From Marsupella aquatica (Eukaryota; Marchantiophyta), in NCBI GenBank assembly GCA_973895155.1, contig OZ316893.1, positions 13,702,001 through 13,766,000 of the forward strand: a stretch of DNA of 64,000 nucleotides. The letters are read 5' to 3'. A program made the position numbers and the translations under genes. Shown here in pieces: positions 48,041-60,504 of the stretch; positions within the stretch are counted from its first letter, which is position 1; every line of letters begins with the position of its first letter. The notes below the pieces were generated by a model, which saw nothing but the letters and a program-made list of their open reading frames with translations, was not told the origin of the DNA and ran no database searches.

Positions 48041-48694
48041 AGAAGTATCCAGCAGAAACAATTATCACGCTGCAACTCCAAGTCTCAGGGGTACTTTACT
48101 GTAGTGATTCTCCCTGAAACAGACGCCAGTACGCACTATATGTTCACAGTACAAAGACTCGAAATGATTGCTGAAGACGATCAATCAGTCACTCAGTAAA
48201 ATACCCAAGTATGCCAATATCGATGCAATTATAATTATATTATTACACAACATAGCATCGACATCATATTGCAGCTACTGATGTCATTTCTATAACCTGC
48301 TTTAGGAATGGCATATTTCTGGTCTATTAGGTGCTGCCTAATTGATTCCCCATCTTAAATGTTACAAGTTTCTCCAGATGAAGCAAGGAACTTTAAAGGT
48401 CACCTAGGGGGCAATCCAAGTCCATCCACCTGTTTTCGACCAAAAACTGAAGTGCTGTATTCTTTCCCCGTGCATTTTCCGGAAAGGTGCCTGGAACACA
48501 ATGCTGCTAATAGCCAGTGATTGCAAAATGTGTCTGAGATCTGAAAACTTGCATACAAAGGACTCTCGTGCACCGAAGAATCCTACAAACTCCCTGTACA
48601 AACATTAGACTGCACTGACGCTCACTGTGAGCACGATCGAAAGAAGAAAGCACAGAAGTCTTACCAAAAGTTTTCAATTGTTCTGACTCAAATA

Positions 48695-50405
48695 CTACAA
48701 CCCACTAGCTTCTCTTGAAAACATTCTCGGAAATCCCTGTTCAAAACCTGGCCCTAGCAGCAAAGCATTGACTTCAATTATTGGGATGTCTGAATACGGA
48801 TCAATACTTTGACATTCTTCTTCATCCAAGGGACTAGACAGAACTAACTTCTGGCTAGGCCTGGTGTGATCATCTGCAATTCAAAGAATCACATCATTGA
48901 ATATCAGTATATGAGTATTTCCATCAAACAGTTGCAGCAAATTGTGTCATGTTCCACAGAGACATCAGAGACATATGGAATTGTAATTCAAAGTTATTTT
49001 ACATGCAAACTGAGCTCCAAACTGCACTCTTTAGTCCAGAGAGCGAAGTATTATATTCACATTACATTCAAATGATTGAAAGCATTCCCTGACGAAAGGT
49101 ATCATACACCAACTGACCTTGGAATTGGACTAACAATTACAGTTTGCATATTTTTGCCCACATGGTCTAGGATTTTCCCTCGGTCAAGGAACGTGCAACC
49201 GGTTCAATTTGATCCTAGCTCAACTGATTTACTCCGTATCTTCGTGAGACTTCTAGATTGCACCATAGTTACACAAATAAAAACAATTCTTGACCTTACA
49301 GGGAGGGCGATATGAAGGGGCCCTTACCACAGAGAGCATACAGCGACTGAGGCGGAGGAGTGCTTATGAAGTTCAAGCTAGTGTAAAGAGCTAAAATGAA
49401 AACGACCGTCATCATTAGATAAGTTGGTATGGCTACAGCCCAATATCTGCAGACATTCAGAAATTGTAGTCATCAAGATTAGAGAAGTAATTTTCACGAG
49501 AGATAAGACTTGCAATATATTCTTTTTTACATGACCAAAGAGCCGGACGAGCTAACAAACTCTTGATATTAAGTAGAACAAACAGTGTAGCAAGACTTCT
49601 TCTCTGTTATAATTTTCTTTTATTTCATGTGGATGCGTCGTACATTCTCGACTCCATCTATTGCCCTAGTACGAACGGACGAACCCACCCATACTGAAAA
49701 ATCGGTTGGGTGAAGAGATTCCATGCTTCAATTGACATAATCTTTACCATAACCAACCGATTGCCTACGTAATTCGCAACACCAAAAAAGCAGTTGAAAA
49801 AGTTTGTAAGAAGCTTACCGGCTGGGGTAATATGTGATTCCCAGGGCATGAAGCCATGATTCAGGTACATACGCCCAGAAAATATATACAGCTGAAAGAC
49901 GTATCCAATGTTATAAATTCAGTACCTCTCCGTGTGAGACGATGACAACAACATAGAAAACAATCACTTTGCAATAATCTTCCAGTGGAGGCTGCACTTT
50001 GCAGTTACCATGAGATTCGTAAAGTCACCATGTTTCTCATCCAAGGTTTTAGTTCCTCACAGTTAAGTCAGAAGTACGGACAACAAGGCAGTCGTAGTTG
50101 GGGACGATGACTAATTCAAAACGGTTCAAGGTAACCCCAGCTTTGAAAAGAACTTGCAGGTACCAATGGCAAGACATGAGAGCTAGAGCTAGGGCTAGGG
50201 GAGTGTAAAGCCAGGAATCTGACGAAGAAACATGGAATTACTGATTACGACAAGAGACAAAGAAATTACCGAATGCCACAAGAGAACCGATCGACCCAGC
50301 AAATCCATAAACTTCAAATGGCTTCGCACCATCAACTGGCTTGCCTAAGCGTAGGGAAATTGTTGGACCATCTTTATGTTTCCTCTTGACGGAGAGAGTT
50401 CGCAT
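48695..50405 (-). CDS. PIGP: PIG-P, subunit of GPI-N-acetylglucosaminyltransferase (four exons)
   Basis: Exons 50270-50405, 49819-49891, 49328-49446 and 48695-48873, GT-AG introns, consistent phases, 168 residues. PIG-P is a small ER membrane subunit of the complex that starts GPI-anchor synthesis by adding GlcNAc to phosphatidylinositol. The signature is plain: FEVYGFAGSIGSLVAFAVYI (span 1, about 30-54), WAYVPESWLHALGITYYPS, then YWAVAIPTYLMMTVVFILAL (span 2, about 71-97), YTSLNFI. The C-terminal tail carries DPYSDIPIIEVNALL, matching the conserved end of plant PIG-P. It lies 655 bases upstream of the MFI-like gene in the same orientation. Confidence 0.95.
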
Positions 50406-53300
50406 AACTGCAGAACCCTGCTCAGTTCTCCCCTACGAACAAATAGCTAAACGACGTCCCCATTTCCGTGCATATGCAAATTCTGCCTGCATTCCCTTAA
50501 TTCACACGACGCTCAGTCAGCAGAAGCTTAGAAGGAGAGCTCCACCTGAGAAGTGATCAAAAACAACACAAAATTTCTCCCAACAGTTGATTTGCCCAGC
50601 AGGAAAAGGAAAATGAATGTAAACTTAATTTTCAAAAGTGAGGTACTGCTTTCTAGTGGCGAGATGGCGAACGAAAGAAAGACCAACTGTCTCACGCACT
50701 CTACACATTTTCCCTTAACTCCATTGTTGTGCGAACAGTCTCCGGGACATTGCCAAGACAAACCCTGGTCTTCAGAATTGGACAAACCAACATCACCAGA
50801 AGTATATCATTGCGCTGATGTAGGTGCAGACACGCACCACTCCTCTATCGAACATCATGCGAGGTCAAACTCCAACACTGACAAATTAAACTATTTCAAC
50901 CTAAGTTCATGACCAGGCAACAGGATTTTGAAACAATTTTAGGCCCGCGTTATTTCAACACTCGGTGTCCATTGCTCCTGTGCAATGGACCCTTGGAACC
51001 CTTCATATTGAGGTACGGTATAATGGAGTTGAGCTCACTTAGCTCATTCCTATGAGCAATTTCGTTACTAAGGTGAGCCTACTACAAGGTATACGATCCG
51101 AAAGTCTGTCTGAAATTCTGCCTCTAAAACAGGTCGTTATCTAGTCAAGAGATGAAGGCTCTTTTGGCATTACCGGACCATTGGAAAGCGAAATAAGTCT
51201 CAAGCCCTCAAGCAGTACAAACAGCTACTGTAGAAGCCTTACGAAAAGGTTGCAAGTTTCTAGGGTGCTCACACCATTTGTCAACCTACAAGACCCTACG
51301 CTGCCATCAATTGTCACAGACTGGGTCAGAGAGATCATCTCCGCATTTTGTCCCAGTTCCGTCAATCTCTTGCGTGAATGATTGTTTCAAGTCGAAGGAA
51401 TCCTCACAAAGTGGCCTTTGAATCCCGCAAAGAAATTGAGCAGACTAAACAAGAAGCGAGCGAATGCAAGAAGAATTGCAGTCTACCAATGTGAAAATCC
51501 ACCAATTTTGCGGTGGTGGCAACGACTAAACAATTCAAAGCAGCGCTTCCCAAGACCAATTGAAATGAAATTAAACCGAAGTAAACAAACGTTTTGAATC
51601 GCAAGTCGCATGTATTGAGGTCCCAGCTTCATTACAAGCTATCCAAGTAATATGAAAGGCATGACTCACATTTCCCCAAACCACAAACTCGATGAGGGTA
51701 GGGGTAGTCCTTGAGAAGAAGTCTCGACAGTAATAGTCTGCAGCCAAAAGCTTGAAGCCCATGTGATGGTAGTATACTGAACCATAGTATACTGAACCAC
51801 TGAAGGAATGTGTAACAAAACTTGGGGAAGCAAGATCTGATACGATATGCCTCCAGTATTACGCATTTGGTCGTTCACACCGAGCCTTTTTTCTCGGTTA
51901 GGTCACGTCGTCTGATACACCAAGAGCTGCATTTCTTTTCTCATTTTGGGAAAAGAGTGTGAGTGGCCACTTCTATTTTTTATTTCAGTTTTTAACTACA
52001 CTAGTCTAATTATCATGTCCTGTGATTATCCTTTCCTTGAACTCAAATAGGGTCCTTGAAAGTAAAAAACCATGAAGACAAAAAGAAGAAGAATTATTTG
52101 CTATTTTTCTTTCATCTTTGGCTTGTCTTTGTTTTTTTCCACCTTCACTTTCAGTTTTGTCTTTGTTCCTATTGATTTTATTTTATTTTTATTTTAAGGG
52201 GAATCTGTGAAACCCTACATAAATGGATCACTCAATCACAACTTTTGAGCCCAAGACTTATGAGTCACTACTCAAGTGAGCTACCATAGAACCATGCCTC
52301 TATGGGCTCAGTTTTGTCTTTGTTGAGAGTTATTGTGTGAAGACTTCACTGGACCCACAGCCCTTGAAATAATTTTGTGTATAGCGCTTTATTAGTAAGA
52401 CTGTCCTAAAGTTATTTCAATTCACAATACTGTCACTTTTATTAGTGATTACCCTTGTTATGTTGGTGAACTTGTGTTCCATATGCAAAACCATGACATA
52501 TTTGTAGACAAATTTTTAATTGGAACATTTTTAGTGGCAAAGTAGTCAAAAGCTACGAGTGGCCACATCTCTTCTGCCCTGGGAAATACTATAGTTTCAT
52601 GTCATGAATTTTTTTAAGCACTAGCCTGAATGTCTGCCTGAGGCAGTTGTTTTCTATATAATCTCTCTTTGGGACCCTCTTATACAGTTTACTCCAAAGC
52701 TCTGCCAAGCTTTTCAGTTTGTGGCTCAAGCGAGCTTTAGTTCCTCGGTGTCATTTGGTCTCTTGAGATTGTTGGCTCATGGGTTTCCCTTGTTCTTTCT
52801 CTTATTTTCCCCTTTTTATTGGGATTTTTGCCTTGGGGATCCTTTCTCCTGGTAAGATCTTGGTTGTTCTTTTAAGTTGATTTACAGACTTTTGAGCTAT
52901 GCTTACCGATAGATGGTAAGTACCAACCATTCCCATTTAATTTCACCCAGTTCCTACCCCAGCCATACCTGTGCTCTAGAAATGTCCCTGAGTCACAATC
53001 TACAGTCTTCAGTCTAGACAGGAAACTCTTATCCTAGCTTTAGATTACATTTTATCAGATAGATTTTCTACAGAACAAAGGACAATGAGTGGCCATTTCT
53101 CTCTGCCCTGGGAAGTAGTTTGTCATGAAAGTTTTCAGCATGCATGTGAATCATTTGATTTCCATAATATCAAATGCATGCATGAGAATCATTAGTCCTA
53201 GGGTTAACCCTCTTTCTAGCTAGATAAAGCTGACAAATGGGAGAAGGTTTCATTGGTGCACACTATGATGCAAAAGAGAGGTGTTGGGAAGGAGCCAGGG
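50406..53300. other. Intergenic, upstream of PIG-P; no gene recognised
   Basis: 50406-51900 has moderate base composition and several short open frames on both strands (for example 51181-51381 + and 51571-51762 -), but none could be joined into a gene. 51900-53300 is AT-rich. The phrase AGTGGCCA plus CTCT(T/C)CTGCCCTGGGAA occurs near 52556 and 53090, hinting at a dispersed repeat. Confidence 0.45.
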
Positions 53301-53302
53301 CA

Positions 53303-53463
53303 TGGCTGGATTGAATTTGGTAACAAGATCCATGAATTCTTTTGTACACCTCACCCAGAAACAGAGACACATACTGAGCTCAATAAAACATCTGAGGCTG
53401 GATTGAATTAAGACCCATGAATTTCTACATCTCACCCAGAAACAAACGCGGTGCATGCTGAGC
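53303..53463. repeat. Two-copy diverged tandem repeat, about 70-93 bp
   Basis: GGCTGGATTGAATT (53303 and 53394) is followed in both copies by CCATGAATT, ACATCTCACCCAGAAACA or ACCTCACCCAGAAACA, and TGCTGAGCT or TACTGAGCT. Confidence 0.75.
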
Positions 53464-53814
53464 TAAAAGAGTTGACTGAAAAACTGTAGCAAATGAGCAA
53501 TCTAAAGAGGAAGTAAAATATGAATAACAAACTCAGATTTTGCCCAAGATTCTTGAAATTTAAAGGGCCAATAGTTTAAAGTTTAAAGTCAGATCAACCC
53601 CAATCTTGGAAATTAAAGGACTCATATATTTGAGTTTTGATATAACACTGCCCTTAAGCTTATATTTGGGGGAGGATGAATTAGTGTAAGGAAGAAGGTG
53701 TATCCAGTTTGCCATGCAGTAACACAGTATCTAAGGTGGCAGGACGTGAGATTATAGGAAGGGATCATAAGAGGGGAGCTTGTCCCATTTGACTGAGCTC
53801 TTCCAAACCGTAGA

Positions 53815-54010
53815 AAATCTGAGTGTAAACTTGCCTTATTCCTTAGCTGATGTGGACTCCACATACATGACTCAAACAATTGGGTATCAATATCCTTAGT
53901 TATTATTAAATCCTAGTGTAAACTCACCTTATTCCTGAGCTTATGTGGACTCCATAGACATGCCTCAAACAATTGCCAAGGTATCAACATCCTTATCTAT
54001 TATTTCATTG
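53815..54010. repeat. Two-copy tandem repeat, about 95-100 bp
   Basis: GTGTAAACT(T/C)(G/A)CCTTATTCC, ATGTGGACTCCA, ACATG(A/C)CTCAAACAATT, GTATCAA and ATCCTTA occur in the same order in both halves. Confidence 0.8.
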
Positions 54011-55078
54011 TGGACCCCCATTAGGGGTCCTTTCCAAAATTCTTGGCTTCACAGTGTGCCACATCATCATGGCATATTGCAAACAAGTAGAGACTTGTTT
54101 TTGGATAGAATTAACTTATGCATTCGTGTTTGTGACAACTTTGCTGTAAAAACTGGGACGCAATGCCGTAAAAAAGAATGTAAAAAAAACTGACAAGCAA
54201 ATCAAAAGACAAAAAGGTAAAATTGCCCCCAGTAACGGTTTTATTTACATTTTGATTTTATTCAAAACATAAAATTTTCTTGGCAATAATTTTTTATTTG
54301 ATATTGTTGAGTCAGATCATAATGAAAACTCATGTATAATATGGCGTTGGAAAGATCTTGAAAAGATGGTCCTAATGAGCTCAACATTGTCACCATTCGA
54401 TAAGAATTGAGTAAGTAATTTGAAAAATAAAATTTACCCGTGATTTTATAATCTCTAACGTGAATAGAAATCTTTGTCGTAAACCCCTTGAATGTTGACC
54501 CCTTCCATGAGAATGAACCTAAAATTGACATATTTATGGACCCCCATTAGGGGTCCTTTGCAAAATTCTTGGCTCCACAACATGCCACATCATCATGGCA
54601 TGCCGCAAACAGGAAGAGACTTGTTTTTGGATTAAATTAACTTATGCATTCGTGTTTGTGGCAAGTTCTCTATAAAAATCGGGACGCCATGCCGTAAAAA
54701 GTAAAGAATGTAAAAAACATTGACATGCAAATCAAAAGACAAAAAGATTGAGGTAAAACTGCTCCCAATAACTGTTTTATTTATATTTTGATTTTATTCA
54801 AAACATAAAATTTTCTCAGTAGCAATTTTTGATTGGACATTGTTGAGTCAAATCATAATGAAAACTCACGTATATAATATTGCTTTAGAAAGATCTTGAA
54901 GAGAGGGTCATGATGAGCTCAGCATTGTCATCATTCTGTAAGAATTGAGTAAATAATTTAAAAATTAAATTTTACCCATGATTTCATAATCTCTAACGTG
55001 AATAGAAATCTTTGTTGTACAGCCCCTTAAATGTTAACCCCCTCCATGAGAATGAACCTAAAATTGACATATTTTATT
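54011..55078. repeat. Tandem repeat, two copies of about 528 bp
   Basis: Copy 1 starts at about 54011 and copy 2 at about 54539, both with GGACCCCCATTAGGGGTCCTTT. The first GGACCCC...GGGGTCC is itself a short palindrome. They share CCACATCATCATGGCAT, AACTTATGCATTCGTGTTTG and CAAATCAAAAGACAAAAA, and end AACCTAAAATTGACATATTT. There is no coding frame. It is likely a non-autonomous element amplified in tandem. Confidence 0.9.
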
Positions 55079-56010
55079 GAGTACTAAGGAGATTATGAAT
55101 TTTAAAATTCTTTAGCTTTTTAATGAACTTAACATTGATAGATTTAGTTGAGTCCTAGGAGATTATAAGTTTCCAATATTCTTTAGCTTTCCAATGAGTG
55201 TAACATTGGGAGATTTTATCAAGTACTAAAGTGATCATGAGTTTCTAAATTTCTCTAGCTTTTGATTGATTCCAAATTTCACAATTGGAGATTTGCTTCC
55301 ATGAAACTTTTTGTCTTAAATGATTATGCAAAGTTAATGATTTGATAACACCGATGACTTCTCTCTCTTCATCTATCTGCGTGTAGGAATTGAAAGTGAA
55401 TACTTTCGATGCAACTTGAGTGCATCCAGCATCCCGTCGGTACCGTGGAAGAAACCGTCGAGCACCGTTTTGCTGAAGCGGGCAATTAAGCTACCCACAC
55501 ATTAAACAATAGTTCACATTGCATTTGGTTTTACTATTGATGTTAATTATGGTCGCCTTGGTAAGTTTGGCAACTATTTCAAGTGTCAAACATTGACTTG
55601 TCCATTTTTGAATTTTTTTTCTTTAGATTTGGAGGTCCATCTAGGCTTCAGTTTCTAGATAAGTGCCTCTAAAATAACATCGGGGTCCACGAATTAATTT
55701 ATCGAGTAGTAAGGAGATTATGAATTTTAAAATTTCTTTAGCTTTTTAATGAACATTGGTAGATTTAATTGAGTTTTGAGAAGATTATAAGTTTCCAATG
55801 TTCTCTAGCTTTCCAATGAGTGTGACAATAGTTCATACTACAACTGGTTTTGTGATTGATATTAATTATGGTTGCCTTGGTAAGCTTGGCAACTGTTTCA
55901 AGTGTCAATTAACATTGACTTGTCCATTTTTGAATTTGTTTTCTTTAGAATTGGAGATCCATTTAGGCTTCATTTTCTAGATAACTACCTCTAAAATAAC
56001 ATGGGGGTCC
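55079..56010. repeat. Related repeat blocks following the 528-bp array
   Basis: The block 55080-55215 (GAGTACTAAGGAGATTATG, TTTAGCTTTTTAATGAAC) recurs at 55705-55830. The block 55515-55690 (GCCTTGGTAAGTTTGGCAAC, ACATTGACTTGTCCATTTTT) recurs at 55835-56010. So an order X-Y-X-Y of about 0.3-0.6 kb units continues the repeat field. Confidence 0.8.
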
Positions 56011-57317
56011 ACAGATTATTTCTTCAGGGAAGAAGATCCTATCCCAATTTCAACCTTGTTGTACAAACAAATTCATCGAATCGATAGCCATTCTTGAATT
56101 TTGGGGGCCTTTCCTTTTGCAAGTAATAAACAAACATGGAAGGATGTTTGGGAGTCCAAGGCACTGATGTGCTTAATTAACAAGATGGGGATTGGAGATC
56201 CTCTATCATCTGAGGTGGTCAATGGATTCAAGTTCAAGAAGTCATCTAGAAAATGATTTACATGCATCTGGCAATGTTGTCCCTCAACCTGGTATGGATA
56301 GAGCCAGAGTAGAGATGTGTGAATCTCACCCAGTAGAAAGGGAGTGGCTTGTTAACTGTCAAAAGTATGTGTGGCAATTTCCAAACAACTATAAAAATCA
56401 AGCTTCTTAATACCATGCCATGTCCACAATTCAACATTCTGGGAGTCTTGAGTCTAGTCTCCCTTACGTTTACCTTCAGCCTCATTGTCCACAAAGGAAA
56501 TATCTAGATCCCAACCTTTGCCACTTGCCTCGTATACACAAAACAAATTCTCTTCACCTTTGGCATGGTCCCTCCACCCACAAGTTTTTGAGCATCTTCA
56601 CATTGGGAAGCTTGTCTCCTGGTTTTGATTTTGGTATTCTTATGACTTTAAACGGTGAAACCTGCTTTTGGCATGGTCCCTCCACCCGCAAGTTTTTGAG
56701 CATCTTCACATTGGGAAGCTTGTCTCCTGGTTTTGATTTTGGTATTCTTATGACTTTAAACAGTGAAACCTGCTTACTTTAACAAGAAAGGCAGTGACAA
56801 CAAAATTGGATTTTGTCCTGGCAGTTGCATATCCAAAACCAATAACCAGATGCTTAGAAAACTGACACTCAGTGATTTAAACATAATATTTGGGTTTATT
56901 ATGGTATGGAGTGACCCATTAAATCTTATATTGTCACATTTTCATGTGCAATTGCTGGAGACGGAGTTGGATTGTGTAGAAGATGTTAGTGGCAGCGACT
57001 TTCTTGAAGACATGGGACTGACATTGAAAATTAAAGACACATGATTGCATTCGTCCTCATTCTCCCTCAGTAATCTCTACATTTTCGCGCCAAAAGGCCA
57101 AACATTTGTGCACATAATTATTTCTACTCCCCACGAGAAGTACAGGCTCTGCACGTTGAATGCGCTTGGCCTCGTACAGGATCCACCAACGTTTGTAGCT
57201 CCGCATGTCCAGAAGACCAGAACTGAATTATGTTGTACTTCGTATATCATTGCATGTATACAATATATAATAATAATATATGTTATCATTCCTTGCCGTA
57301 TGCATCAGTCAAACGGC
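56011..57317. other. No gene recognised; contains a 108-bp duplication
   Basis: Apart from the 56559-56774 duplication, 56011-57317 shows only short frames without motifs. Confidence 0.5.
56559..56774. repeat. 108-bp tandem duplication kept in frame
   Basis: TTTGGCATGGTCCCTCCACCC starts at 56559 and recurs at 56667 with almost no change through to GTGAAACCTGCTT. 108 is a multiple of three, so a surrounding + frame (56420-56782, 120 codons) stays open and contains a 36-residue duplication. The frame lacks an identifiable family. Confidence 0.9.
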
Positions 57318-57590
57318 GGGCCTGCAACTTACTCCTGTCTTGGTAGAGTAGGGCCTGCAATTTACTCCTATATTGGTACAGTAGGGCCTGCAAGTTACTC
57401 CTGCAATCGTAGTGTAGGGCCTGCAATTTACTCCTGTAAGGGTACACTAGGGCCTCCAATTTACTCCTATAATGGTACACTAGGGCCTATAGCTTACTCC
57501 TGTAATCGTAGAGTAGGGCCTGCGACTTACTCCTGTAATGGTAGCTTGGCCTGTAACTTCCTGGTGCAATTGGTACAGCGAGGCCTGTAA
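57318..57590. repeat. 33-bp minisatellite, about eight units
   Basis: GGGCCTGCA or a variant starts units at 57318, 57351, 57384, 57417, 57450, 57483 and 57516, with a degenerate last unit after 57546. Each contains TTACTCCTGTA. Because the unit is 11 codons, one + frame is open across the array (VGPAIYSCNGT-like repeats), but no other coding evidence exists. Confidence 0.9.
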
Positions 57591-57599
57591 CTTACAGCG

Positions 57600-60504
57600 A
57601 CACCTCTTTGAGTGCGCCTTTGATAATTGAAATCCCACGATGAGTGCAATAGTTTTTGTATCTACGAAGTCCCATTGTGGGCCATAATAGCCCTCACAAC
57701 AGGGAGATAATACATTTGAAAGGAAGGAGAATTTTTAGGTTTTTCTATTGTTAGTAAATGAGAGGAGAAGTTTGCACTAAAGCACCAATGATTACAAGGA
57801 GAAAAATCACAGAGGACATTAAGTGTTTACCCTTATACGCACATCTTATTATAATCACACAAGTCTTATGCCTGTGCGTTGCACTATGCAAAGAGGGGTC
57901 GGGACATTTATGGGGCACAATATGCACCAGGGGTGTCCATTTCTTCTATCAATGGTCAAGAGAAAAACAGCCATACTAATTCACCGGCTGAAAATCTGTT
58001 TGGCCCAAGAGTTTTTTTTGTATTGGGATGAAGGACTGAAAAAATAAAGAGATCCCTTATTAGAGTTATAAATCTTGGTAACTTTAAATGCAAATTACTA
58101 TCGATTGCCATGTCCGATAAGTGCAAAAGTCTGAGTGAAGCCGAGCCCTTGCAGTTACGGAGGTCTCCTGTACAGGAGTACCGCAATGGTACCGTAGGGC
58201 TGCTTCTCTCGAGAATTGAATACGTGAAGTGAGAGGCACTGCGTCTACCTCGTACGACGACGATTCCTGGTCGGGAAAGTCGCCTGTTGTCGTGCAGCTC
58301 CAGGCAAGAATTGGGAAGGAAATGGGCGAAGGATTTAGGAGGGAGCGTGCATCGAAGGGCGAATTGCAACGAGCTTCGGGCGAGCGAGAGAGCCTTATGC
58401 GATGGACTGTCTGTACATGAATCTGTGAAGGTTTCCCACCATTGAAAGATGTAGTCTATGACCGGCGTGGTACGGTATGCGACGCGACGCGCTTGAGAGT
58501 TGGTCGGGTAGAGAAAATGCTGGAGTAAGTAGGAAAGATTCCTCAATGTGGTGGTGGATAGTGGCACAGTAGGTAGTTCACACGAGTTGCTGACGGGCTG
58601 AAAGCATCCACTACTGTGAAGCAGAGCCGCCTGTGATGCTAAGTTGGGGGCGGAGGCTCAATTGCATTCCAGGTTATTTGGTTGGTGAGTTTCTGTCATG
58701 GTGTTGTTGAGGTCTGATTCACCTTGTTGGCTTCCTCTCATGTTGTGCAGATTTCGTATGCAATGAATCTTACTGCGTGGACCTCTTAACAGACAGCTTA
58801 TCGGTGTTTTGTAGTCCAGTCGAGTATCTATATCATCGACTTTCCTCTGTTCCACGTGACCCCACTCCAGGCAATTTCTTTCAGTGATTGGTCTTTGTGT
58901 ACTATTCGGGGCAAGGATTGCGGCAATTCCATTATTTTTTTGCTCAGTCAGGTCGAATCTTATGTCTCACGGTATCTTGCAGCTGTTGTCAGATGACTTT
59001 GCAGAGAGATAATGGAGGGAAGAAATACTGCATTTCAACTCTGGTAAGCGAAATTTAGAGATCCTAGTTGCTCGGACAATTGTCCAGCTCCATCGCCTAG
59101 TGGTTACAGAGGAGCGATTTACAGAGAGATTTGGAAAGTGAGGTAGGGGGCTAACAGATCCTTGGCATACGTTGAGTGATCAATCGACTGAACAATGTGT
59201 GCAGCAGCTGTGTCGGCAAAGGAATTCGAGAACATCACTGGCTCATCGGGAGACGCTCGGGATTGAGGGATCTTCTTCGATGCCCTGGTTTCCTCATGTA
59301 TTGTGGAAGCAGCTCCCGTCACTGCAATGCAGCGGGCTGCTTTCACTCGTGACGTCAGCGAGTGGTCGTGTTCTTGCTTGGAGCAAAGAACTTGAGATTC
59401 TACCGGATTCCTTTTTACTCGCAAATCGTTACGGGTGCAGGTAACTATCGGCGGACTGCTTCTTCCAAGTCCCTCTTTCAATTTGCTGGTTGGATACCAT
59501 GGCAGGGTATGGCGTGTGAGCCAGAATCGATCCAGTTGAAGTTTAGAAAGCTCCCTCCCCGAAGAAACCTTCCGTCGCCGAGTCAGTTTCAGTATCTGCG
59601 CTCTCTGGGTCCGCCGAAGGACCCCAAAGCCGGACCGTCTATGTAAGGAAGTCTAAATAAGGTCTTACTGCTTGCCGGGCACGGTCAGATGGGTAAACCT
59701 TACCTGGACCAAGAGAACCTCCTGTTTTCATAGAATAGATCCAAGATACTCAGTGCCTGATTCGAAGCCAATGTTAGGGAAGCTGATCGAGAGACCACAA
59801 GGTACATTGACGTGAAATCCAGATTTCTTCCACATGTGATCCTGTTTGTTTCTGTATATTCGAAGAGACGGTTGACAGCTCGGATGATTGCATTCTTGAT
59901 AAGGGAACTGGCCATGGTGTCCTTACTTAGTTTGCTTTAGAACCTAGTTTAAAACTTGAAGCGGAATATGAAAATGGAATCTTTAATTGTTGAACCAACA
60001 ATGCCAATTGGAGCAATCTCAGGAAGCTAATGTTTTGATCGCCACAAGAGCTCGCTCCGATGGCTGTGATCAGTATCTCCGGATTGACAGACTTTTGGCC
60101 GGTACTTTAAGTGCAGGTGACCTGGTCTTGACTGGTTACAGTAGTAGCTGAAGTGCAGTAGATACAGTCCAATGGATACTGACTTGACTAGTAGCTGTCC
60201 TGAGAGCTATGTGTACCTGGTAGTTCACGCTTTGCTTCTCATGTCTTATTGTAAGACTGTCGTTTTCACTTTTGACGTGTCGAAGCATGGAAGCCTTGAT
60301 GAGCGAACTGCCTAGAACCTGACGCCTTGTTTGTCCATCATTCTCCTCGTTGATATGAAATGCTATGTTTTTCTTCCCCGAACAAACCTGATGTTTTAAC
60401 GTCACCGCCAAGACCCGACAGATTCTTCTCTATTGCCACATCATAATGTTGTTCTTCTGATGGAGATTTTGTTGTGCTTCTCTCGCAGTGCCTGAAGATT
60501 ATCC
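57600..60504. other. Upstream region of the Enhancer-of-zeste gene
   Basis: No coding region recognised. A strong splice-acceptor-like sequence (TTGTGCTTCTCTCGCAG, AG at 60487-60488) lies just before the uORF, so a 5' UTR intron is possible. The 203-codon minus frame at 57956-58567 starts at GTG and lacks motifs. Confidence 0.5.

Noticed and set aside
57956-58567. 203-codon minus frame upstream of E(z)
   Set aside because: It starts at GTG and has no motif; it is more likely a chance frame in the promoter region.
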